Assembly (NCBI GenBank): GCA_036346405.1
Contig: CM070561.1
Location: 34,885,958 to 34,949,957 of the forward strand
Direction of reading: 5' to 3'
From: Phyllostachys edulis
Taxonomy: Eukaryota; Streptophyta; Magnoliopsida; Poales; Poaceae
DNA length: 64,000 nt
Part shown: positions 55,928-64,000 of the stretch, piece after piece
Layout of the letters: each line of letters begins with the position of its first letter
Numbering within the stretch: position 1 is the first letter of the stretch
Made by a program: the position numbers and the translations under genes
Notes under the pieces: model-generated
What the model was told of the DNA's origin: nothing
The model's input: only the letters and a program-made list of their open reading frames with translations
Database searches by the model: none

Positions 55928-58151
55928 TGTAACACCCTGGCTATTCGGAAGCTAAGATGTCACCTAAATAATCTAATATACAACCATAATGCGGAAGAAT
56001 TTGAATAATATATCATCTAATGACATAAAGAGAACAACATTTAATAGAATCATGGCATGAATATAGTCTGAATTCAAGCACGTATATAAAAAGGGTGATC
56101 GAAGATCACAAGCAGTACTTAATCAACCATAACATAAAGAGGGTTATCAACCACATCTAGCTTTATTTATTACAGTTCATCAATTAACGAATGAAGGATA
56201 GAACCAAGTCCTATTATTGAAATGAAATATAGTGAAGTGAACGAATAGTGCGTGTCTACTCCCTCCCAATAGAGCCATCATTAACGATCACCTAAAATAA
56301 ATAAACAAAGCAAGAATGAGTCCGAGACTCAGCAAGTACAGTGAATAAGTGGACATACAACAGATATGAACATAGCACCGAATGAATATACGAATGAATG
56401 GAATGAATGGATTGAATGAATTGAATGGACTGCATACATGCTTATACCGGTATAGCTAGTGACACACCCGTCGGTGTTCACCTAAGCCCGCATTTAACAA
56501 AATACAGGGATCCAAATCCTGTATAAAGAACATTTCATACGGGTGTCCAAATCTGCCCACATTAGAATGGTGGGTCTTACGTGCCCATACTGGAATTGAT
56601 GGGTCTTATAATCCACTCCCGTGGAAGGAATATGAAAATGGATGCATGTATTGAAATATGAACTATGAAAGACATCATGTCTACACTTGGAATTAACACA
56701 TAAGAAAGGAACATAAATTTTGAACATTCTCATGGATCACAGAAAAGCACAATACGAACATCAAGCATCCAGCATTCACTAATTATAAGAACATCAAAGT
56801 ACTTGCCTTTTTATGTTATGACGTGAGTAGGCAATGACGGTGCCCCTAAACCCGAAGCATCTCCGCCTACACAAGTAAGTACTCGAAAAAAGAACAACAT
56901 GGTATAGGATACTACCAGTAACATTCTACAACACCCTCCTGAACACCCAAGAAATAGCCATTTACCCAATTCTGAAAACAGGCAACACAACCATAGAAAC
57001 GATTCTGGACAGCGGCACGGAATAAACCATAACTATTGATATGGGACTCGGAACGAGGTAAGCCTAATTCCTAAAGAAACTTAACGAACATATCTACAAC
57101 ATTCTAGCTGGTGAGATGACCCAATTCGGCCAAAATAAAATGGTAGCAGGCAGATGAACTTGAATGACAGATTCTGTCTACACAAAACGGATAGCAGTAA
57201 AGAACAGATCATAACTTTTAATCTACAACTCCTATTAGGACATTCTTTATCATTCTGGAAAGGTTATGAAAAATTCTAAAATAACCTAGTTGAGTGGAAA
57301 CCCTGAATTTTCCTTTAACATAAACATATCTTAAAAGACAAATTAACAGATCAATCACGTCAGAATTCTGGACAGCAGGAATGAAACTATCATAACTTTT
57401 GATCTGTATGTCGGAATTAGGTGTTCTTGGTGGCCACGGAAAGCTAAAAACATTATCTAGATATCTATAGGAAGGAATCCCCCAATTCGGCTTCTAAGAA
57501 CCCTAAATAGACCCCGCAAGGTACTAGACAGAATTGAACATCTACCGGCAACAAAACGGTCCAACCCAATTAATCGAATTCGCCTCTAATCATCAACAAA
57601 CAGCGGGAAAAGCACTTCTTTACCCTTTAAGACCCATGGAAAGATGATGATCAAGCCTCGAAGAAGATGATCCCCCTTCTCCTCACCCTCTCCTTCCCTC
57701 CTTTGGCCGACTCCAATGCTGTCCACCTCCTCTTTTGCTCACGAAGGCCGGCAGTAGGGAACTCCGTGGGCGAGACGGGGAAGCACCACAGCAGGGGCAG
57801 CCACCAGGGATGAAGGGGCGGCACCAATGGAGGGGGAGATGGGGCGGCACCAAGGAAGGGGAGGTGCTTGTGGCGGCCAAGGGGTGGGAAAGGGGAAAGG
57901 GCGCCCCCTAGATTAGGGTTAAGGAGGAGTGGGGCGCATGGGCTTTAGGCCCAACTAGGCGCCTCCCCTCTTGGTTTACATGGCCGACCACAAGGCTAGG
58001 GTAGCCTGGGCCGGAGGCCCACCTCCTTAAATTCCCCCAAACTCTGAATTTTGAACTTAAATTTCGAATCTAGAATTTGGTTGAGTTTCAAATTGAATAA
58101 ATTTTGCTTTCCCGAATGATATTTTCTCCAATAAATGTTTGGGGTATTACA
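55928..58151 (-). mobile_element. Solo LTR, 2,224 bp, target duplication ATTAC
   Basis: The ends are TGTAACACCCTGG (55928) and GGGGTATTACA (58151), inverted copies of TGTAAYACCC. Perfect 5-bp duplications ATTAC flank it (55923-55927, 58152-58156). On the minus strand it has the same layout as the 3.2-kb LTRs: AT-rich start, GC-rich block (57950-57690), then AT-rich DNA with acceptor-like words (TTATTTTAG before GTGATCG near 56290). So it is a third, distinct LTR family of similar organisation, in minus orientation. No primer site, interior or second LTR is present. Confidence 0.88.
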
Positions 58152-58156
58152 ATTAC

Positions 58157-61100
58157 CTCTGGAACAACTAGGGGTGTGCGTTTGAGCACGATGTGAAATG
58201 TCTCTCTGCTGGGGCGAAGCCCTCACGGCGAGAGACTCCCTAGTCGCCGAGGCGGAGCCGTCGGAACGACTACGGTTGTGCGTTTGAGCACGATGTGAAA
58301 AGATGTCTCTCCGCCGGGGCGAGGCCCTCGCAGCGGGAGACTCCCTAGTCGTAGAGGCGGAGCCTCTGGAACAATTAGGGGTGCACGTTTGAGCGCGATG
58401 TCAAATGTCTCTCCGCTGGGGCGAAGCCCTCGTGGTAGGAGACTTCCTAGTCACCGAGGCGGATCCTCTGGAACGACTAGGGGTGTGCGTTTGAGCACGA
58501 TGTGAGATGTCTCTTCACCGAGGCGATGCCCTCGCAGTAGGAGACTCCCTAGTCGCTGAGGCGGAGCCTTCGGAACAACTAGGGTTGAACGTTTGAGCAC
58601 GATGTGAAAAAATGTCTCTCCGCCGAGGCGAGGCCCTCGCGGTGTGAGACTCCTTAGTCTCCGAGGCGGAGCCACTGGAATGACTAGGGGTGCGCGTTTG
58701 AGCGTGATGTGAAATGTCTCTCCACCGGGGCGATGCCCTCGCAGCGGGAGACTCCCTAGTCATCGAGGCGGAGCCTTCGAAACGACTAGGGTTGCACGTT
58801 TGAGCGCGATTTGAAAAAATGTCTCTCCTCCGGGGCGAGGCCCGCACGGTGGGAGACTCCCTAGCCGCCGAGGCGGAGCCTCCAGAACAACTACGGGTGC
58901 GCGTTTGAGCGCGATTTGAAATATCTCTCCACCGAGGCGAAGCCCTCGCGGCGGGAGACTCCCTAGTCGCCGAGGCGGAGCCTACGGAACGACTACGGGT
59001 GCGCGTTTGAGCCCGATTTGAATTGTCTCTCCACCGGGGCGAAACTCTCGCGGCGGGAGACTCCCTAGTCGCCAAGGCGGAGCCTTCGGAACGACTAGGG
59101 TTGCGCGTTTGAGCGCGATGTGAAAAAATATCTCTCCACTGGGGCGAAGCTCTTGCGGTGGGAGACTCCCTAGTCACCGAGGCGAAGCCTTCGGAATGAC
59201 TAGGGTTTCACGTTTCAGTGTGATTTGAAAAAATATCTCTCCTCCGGGGCGAGGCCCTCACGGCGAGAGACTCCCTCACCGCTGAGGCGGATCCTCCAGA
59301 ACAACTAGGATTGTGCGTTCAAGCGCGATGTGAAATGTTTTTCCACCGAGGCGAAGCCCTCGTGGCGGGAGACTTCCTAGTCGCCGAGGCGGAGCCTCCG
59401 GAACGACTAGAGGTGCGTGTTTGAGCGCGATGTGAAATGTCTCTCCACCGGGGTGAAGCCCTCGCGGCAGAAGACTCCCTAGCCGCCGAGGCGGAGCCTC
59501 CAGAATGATTACGGGTGCGCGTTTGAGCACGATGTGAAATGTCTCTCCGCCGAGGCAAAGCCCTCGTGGCGGGAGACTCCCTAGTCGTCGAGGCGGAACC
59601 TCCGGAACGACTACAGGTGCGCATTTGAGCGCGATTTGAAAAAATATCTGTCCGCCGGGGTGAGGCCCTCGCGGTGGGAGACTCCCTAGTCGCCGAGGCG
59701 GAGCCTTTGGAACGACTAGGGTTGCGCGTTTGAGCGCGATTTGAAAAAATGTCTCTCCGCCGGGGCGAGGCCCTCACGGCGGGAGACTCCCTAGCCGCCG
59801 AGGCGGAGCCTCTGGAATGACAAGGGTTGCGCGTTTGAGCGCGATGTGAAATATCTTTCCGCCGGGGCGAAGCCCTCATGGCGGGAGATTCCCTAGTCGC
59901 CGAGGTGGAGCCTTCGGAACGGCTAGGGTTGCGCATTTGAGCGCGATGTGAAAAAATGTCTCTCCACCGGGGCGAGGCCCTCGCGGCGGGAGAATCCCTA
60001 GTCACCGAGGCGGAGCCTTCGGAACGACTAGGGTTGCGCGTTTGAGCGCGAGTTGAAAAAAATGTCTCTCCTCCGGGGCGAGGCCCTCACACGGGAGACT
60101 CCCTAGTCGCTGAGGTGGAGCCTTCGGAATGACTAGGGATGCGCATTTGAGCGCGATTTGAAAAAATATCTCTCCACCGGGGCGAGACCCACATGGCGGA
60201 AGACTCCCTAGCCGCCGAGGTGGAGCATCCGGAATGACTCAGGGTGCGCGTTTGAGGGCGATGTGATATGTCTCTCTGCCGGGGCGAAGCCCTCACAGCG
60301 GGAGACTCCCTAGTCGTTGAGGCGGAGCCTTTGGAATGACTAGGGGTGCGTGTTTGAGCACGATGTGAAATGTCACTCCGCCGGGGCGAAGCCCTCGTGG
60401 CGGGAGACTCCCTAGTCACCGAGGCGGAGCCTCCGGAATGACTATGGGTGTGCGTTTGAGCGCGATTTGAAAAATATCTCTCCGCCGGGGTGAGGCCCTC
60501 GCGGTGGGAGACTTCCTAGTCGCCAAGGCGGATCCTTCGGAACGACAAGGGTTGCGCGTTTGAGCTCAATTTGAAAAAAATGTCTCTCCGCCGGGGCGAG
60601 GCCCTCACGGCGGGAGACTCCCTAGCCGCCGGGACGGAGCCTCCGGAATGACTAGGGATGCGCGTTTGAGCACGATGTGAAATGTCTCTCCGCCGGGGCG
60701 AAGCCCTCACGGCGGGAGACTCCCTAGTCGCTGAGGCGGAGCCTCCAGAACGACTTGGGGTGCGCATTTGAGCGCGATGTGAAATGTCTCTCTGCCGAGG
60801 CAAAGCCCTCGCGGCAGGAGACTTCCTAGTCGCCGAGACGGAGCCTCCGGAATGACTAGGGGTGAGCGTTTGAGCGCGATGTGAAATGTCTCTCCGCCGG
60901 GGCGACGCCCTCGCCGCGGGAGACTCCCTAGTCACCGAGGCGGAGCCTTCGAAATGACTAGGGTTGCGCATTTGAGCGCGATGTGAAAAAATGTCTCTCC
61001 GCCGGGGTGAGACCCTTGAGGCGGGAGACTCCTTAGTCTCCAAGGCAGAGCCTCTGGAATGACTAGTGGTGCGCGTTTGAGTGCGATGTGAAATGTATCT

Positions 61101-63375
61101 CCGCGGGGGCGAAGCCCTCGCAGCGAGAGACTCCCTAGTTGTCGAGGCGGAGCCTCCGGAACGACTACGAGTGCATGTTTGAGCGCGATTTGAAAAAATG
61201 TCTCTCCGCCGGGGCGAGACCCTTGCGGTGGTCGATTCCCTAGTCGCCTTGGCGGAGCCTTCGGAACGACTAGGGTTGCGTGTTTGAGCGCGATTTGAAA
61301 AAATATCTCTCCTCCGGGGCGAGGCCCTCACGGCGGGAGACTCCTTAGCCGCCGAGGTAGAGCCTCCGAAACGATGAGGGTGTGCGTTTGAGCGTGATTT
61401 GAAAAAATGTCTCTCCGCCAGGGCGAGGGTCTCGTGTGGGGAGACTCCCTAGCCGCCGAGGCGGAGCCATCGGAACGACTAGGGTTGCGCGTTTGAGCAT
61501 GATGTGAAAAAATATCTCTCCGCCGGGGCGAGGCCCTCACGGCGGGAGACTCCCTAGTCGTAGAGGCGGAGCCTTTGAAACGACTAGGGGTGCGCGTTTG
61601 GCGCGATGTGAAATGTCTTTCCGCCGAGGCGACACCCTCGCGGCGAGAGACTTCCTAGTTGCCGAGGCGGAGTCTCCAGAACGACTAGGGGTGCGCATTT
61701 GAGCACGATGTGAAAAAATGTCTCTCCGCCGGGACGAGGCCCTCACGGCGGGAGACTCCCTAGCCGCCAAGGCGGAGCCTCCGGAACGACTAGGGGTGCG
61801 CATTTGAGCACGATGTGAAAAAATGTCTCTCCGCCGGGGCGAGGCCCTCACGGCGGGAGACTCCCTAGCCACCGAGGCGGAGCCTCCGGAACGACTAGGG
61901 TGCACGTTTGAGGACGATGTGAAATGTCTCCCCGCCGGGGAGAAGCCCTCGCAGCGGGAGACTCTCTAGTCGCTGACGCGGAGCCTTTGGAACGACTAGG
62001 GTTGCGTGTTTGAGTGCGATGTGAAAAAATGTCTCTCCGCCGGGCCGTGGCCCTCGTGGCGGGAGACTCCGTAGTCGCCGAGGCGGAGCCTTCAGAACGA
62101 CTAGGGTTTTGCGTTTGAGCGCGATGTGAAATGTCTCTTCGCCAGGGCGAAGCCCTCACGGCTGGAGACTCCCTAGTTGTTAAGGCGAAGGCTCCGGAGC
62201 AACCAGGGGTACGCTTTTGAGCGCGATGTGAAATGTCTCTCCACCGGGGCGAAGCCCTCGTTGCGAGAGAATCCCTAGTCGCCAAAGCGGAGCCATCGAA
62301 ACGACTAGGGTTGCGCATTTGAGCGCGATGTGAAAAAATGTCTCTCCGCCGGAGCGAGGCCCTCGCGGTAGGAGACTCCCTAGTCGTAGAGGCGGAGCTT
62401 CCGGAACGACTAGGGGTGCGCATTTGGCGCGATGTGAAATGTCTCTCGGTCAGGGCAACACCCTCGCGACGGGAGGCTTCCTAGTCGCCGAGGCGGAGCC
62501 TCCGGAACGACAGGGGCTCGGCGTTTGAGCGCGATGTGAAAAAATGTCTCTCCGCCAGGTCGAGGCCCTCACGGTGGGAGACTCCCTAGCCGTCGAGGCG
62601 GAGCCTCTGGAACGACTAGGGGTGTGCGTTTGAGGACGATGTGAAATGTCTCTCCACCAGGCGAAGCCCTCACGGCGGGAGACTCCCTAGTCGTCGAGAT
62701 GGAGCCTTTGGAATGACTAGGGTTGCGCGTTTGAGCGCGATGTGAAAAAATGCCTCTCTGCCAGGGCGAGGTCCTCGCAGCGAGAGACTCTCTAGTCGCC
62801 GAGGCGGAGCCTTCGGAAGGACTAGGGTTGCGCGTTTGAGCGCGATTTGAAAAAATGTCTCTCCCCCGGGGCGAGGCCCTCACAGTGGGAGACTCCCTAG
62901 CCGCCGAGGCGGATCCTCCAGAACGACAAGGGGTGCGCGTTTGAGCGTGATGTGAAATGTCTCTCCGCCGGGGCGAAGCCCTCGCGGTGAGAGACTCCCT
63001 AGTCGCCAAGGCGGAGCCTTCGGAACGACTAGGGTTGCACGTTTGAGCGCGATGTGAAAAAATGTCTCTCCGCTGGGGCGAAGCCCTCGCGATGGGAGAC
63101 TCCCTATTCGCCGTGGTGAAGCCTTCGAAATGACTAGGGTTGCGCATTTGAGCGCGATTTGAAAAAATGTCTCCGTCGGGGTGAGGCCCTCGCGGCGGGA
63201 GACTCCCTAGTCACCGAGGCGGAGCTTTCGGAATGACTAGGGTTGCGCGTTTGAGCGCGATTTGAAAAAATGTCTCTCTACCGGGGCGAGGCCCTCGCGG
63301 CGGGAGTCTCCCTAGTCGCCGAGGCGGAGCCTCCGGAATGACTAGGGGTGGGCGTTTGAGCGCGATTTGAAAAAT
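58157..63375. repeat. Satellite array, about 50 monomers of 102 and 105 bp
   Basis: The word GACTCCCTAG recurs at 58234, 58339, 58441, 58543, 58648, 58750, 58855, 58957, 59059, 59164 and so on, with steps of 102 or 105. Short monomers carry CCTCCGGAAC, AGGGGTGCG and GTGAAATGTCTC; long ones carry CCTTCGGAAC, AGGGTTGCG and GTGAAAAAATGTCTC. Each monomer has the dyad CTAGTCG...CGACTAG around GAGGCGGAGCCTC. Divergence between neighbours is moderate, roughly 5-15 percent by eye. The array starts within a few bases of the ATTAC duplication of the solo LTR and ends at about 63375, with no satellite-like sequence elsewhere in the window. Confidence 0.97.
58515..63147 (-). other. Minus-strand Arg/Ser/Pro repeat frames within the satellite
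   Basis: Because both monomer lengths are multiples of three, one minus-strand frame stays open over long stretches: 59177-58515 (220 aa), 60005-59319 (228), 60419-60087 (110), 61331-60516 (271), 61905-61537, 62423-61848 (191) and 63147-62569 (192). The repeat units are of the form ESPAARASPRRRDISHRAQT then RTPSRSGGSASATR (34 aa), or with RRRDIFSHRAQT and RNPSRSEGS (35 aa). It resembles no protein family I know apart from general RS/SP-rich composition. Small indels and stops break the frame about every 0.6 kb, so a functional protein is unlikely, though an earlier coding origin cannot be excluded. Confidence 0.4.
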
Positions 63376-63640
63376 GTTGTTGCCACGATGGTGGGCTTAT
63401 GCACTGCACACCCGCGAGGGTGAGCTAGTGTGCACTATGGCTCGTGGCCATGCGTGGTGTCTTAGTTTATACACTCATGCCCGCGGGGGGCATCGGTGTG
63501 CACCTAGGCTCGTGGCCATGCGTGGTGTCTTTATTGCCATGGTGATGGGCTTATTGACGTTGCCATTCTTGTGGGCTTTCGCTACACACTCCGGAGAGCG
63601 AGGCAGCGTGCGCTGGGGCTTAGGGCCATGCGCGGCGTTT
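63376..63640. repeat. Second, degenerate ~68-bp tandem repeat
   Basis: GGCTCGTGGCCATGCGTGGT occurs at 63439 and 63507; a decayed third copy (GGGGCTTAGGGCCATGCGCG) lies near 63614. The copies share a GTGCAC upstream word. It begins directly at the end of the satellite. Confidence 0.6.
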
Positions 63641-64000
63641 TTCTTCGCCGTCCCCCAACTTTTTTTTCTGCCTTGGTTCAACTGCCAGCAAGTATTGAAC
63701 TAGTGCTGATCCCCTACTGCTCTGATCCTTGGCAGCTACGCGGTGGTGCTTCGGGTCTGCCTCGAGGTGTCGAGCGGGGCGGAGCAGACGCGAAGACACC
63801 CTGAGGGGGCTCGAAGCTGCGGCAGGGCCGGAACTGGTGCCGGAGGGGGCCAGGGCGCAGCTGGAGGCCTCGACTGCAGTGTGCTCTCTTCTGCCGACAC
63901 CCTTCACTCAGCGTGGCCATTCCACGAAGGGGGCTTCGGAGGTGACGCCGAGGGGCGCTCCGAAGGCTGCCTTCACCGAAGGTGGAGGTTTCGCCAAAGG
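63641..64000. other. GC-rich right edge, unassigned
   Basis: No conserved protein is seen. The last 100 bases repeat CGAAGG/CCGAAG words (GGAGGTGACGCCGAGG, CTCCGAAGGCTGCC, ACCGAAGGTGGAGG), as found in the GC-rich interior of some large grass transposons. The feature runs off the window. Confidence 0.3.

Noticed and set aside
58451..58675. Satellite reading frames in other phases
   Set aside because: Short (74-84 codons) and present only where indels move the main frame; no independent support.
58157..63375. CRISPR-like regular repeats
   Set aside because: Repeats are contiguous, about 102-105 bp, without unique spacers, and the context is a plant genome; this is satellite DNA.

Overview
The window looks like repeat-dense, gene-poor chromatin of a grass, most likely rice (Oryza). 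Nearly all recognisable coding sequence belongs to plant transposable elements. The few host-type genes (a leucine-rich-repeat receptor kinase, a JmjN/JmjC histone demethylase and a plant-mobile-domain gene) are broken fragments embedded among transposons. No tRNA, rRNA or intact conserved host gene was recognised. The only unbroken host-like gene candidate is a 99-codon ORF at 1032-1331 behind a TATA box.

Layout from left to right. 1-2377: mostly unassigned, with the small ORF and a 132-bp tandem duplication. 2378-6540: 3' end of a decayed Ty1/copia-type element on the minus strand. 6712-9105: a minus-strand multi-exon gene of the 'putative gypsy type transposon' kind. 9106-10625: a plus-strand gypsy LTR, primer-binding site and start of gag. 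10639-17862: a SIRE-like copia element on the minus strand, with one long LTR and a polyprotein full of stops. 18120-23289: old gypsy LTR debris interrupted by a 3.2-kb solo LTR. 23298-24461: receptor-kinase pseudogene split by a small hAT-like MITE. 25536-28441: a Mutator-like element carrying a plant-mobile-domain fragment and, on the other strand, a transposase N-terminus. 28905-38075: a second decayed copia-type element invaded by a segment with JmjN and JmjC exons and ending in a Helitron-like terminus. 38593-55927: a plus-strand Ty3/gypsy element whose RT is split by 13 kb of nested LTR DNA. 55928-58151: another solo LTR. 58157-63375: about 50 copies of a 102/105-bp satellite. 63376-64000: a second degenerate repeat.

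The nested structure at 41399-54442 can be read base by base. A gypsy RT codon is interrupted by a solo LTR (41404-41866 plus 51665-54437, target duplication TGCCC). That solo LTR is interrupted by an LTR-internal-LTR-internal-LTR array (41867-51659, target duplication TCTCT) whose first unit has a large internal deletion. The array's full unit has 3.3-kb LTRs around a 2-kb interior with no coding potential, so it is a non-autonomous element.

The points most worth following are these. (1) A satellite whose two monomer classes, 34 and 35 codons long, differ by linked diagnostic changes, keep one frame largely open and each contain a strong dyad. (2) An apparently conserved TATA / GT-AG / 60-63-bp exon / GC donor / TTTCAG acceptor architecture inside four large LTRs of two subfamilies. 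(3) The triple-LTR array. (4) A gene-fragment-bearing insertion between the 5' LTR and gag of a copia element.
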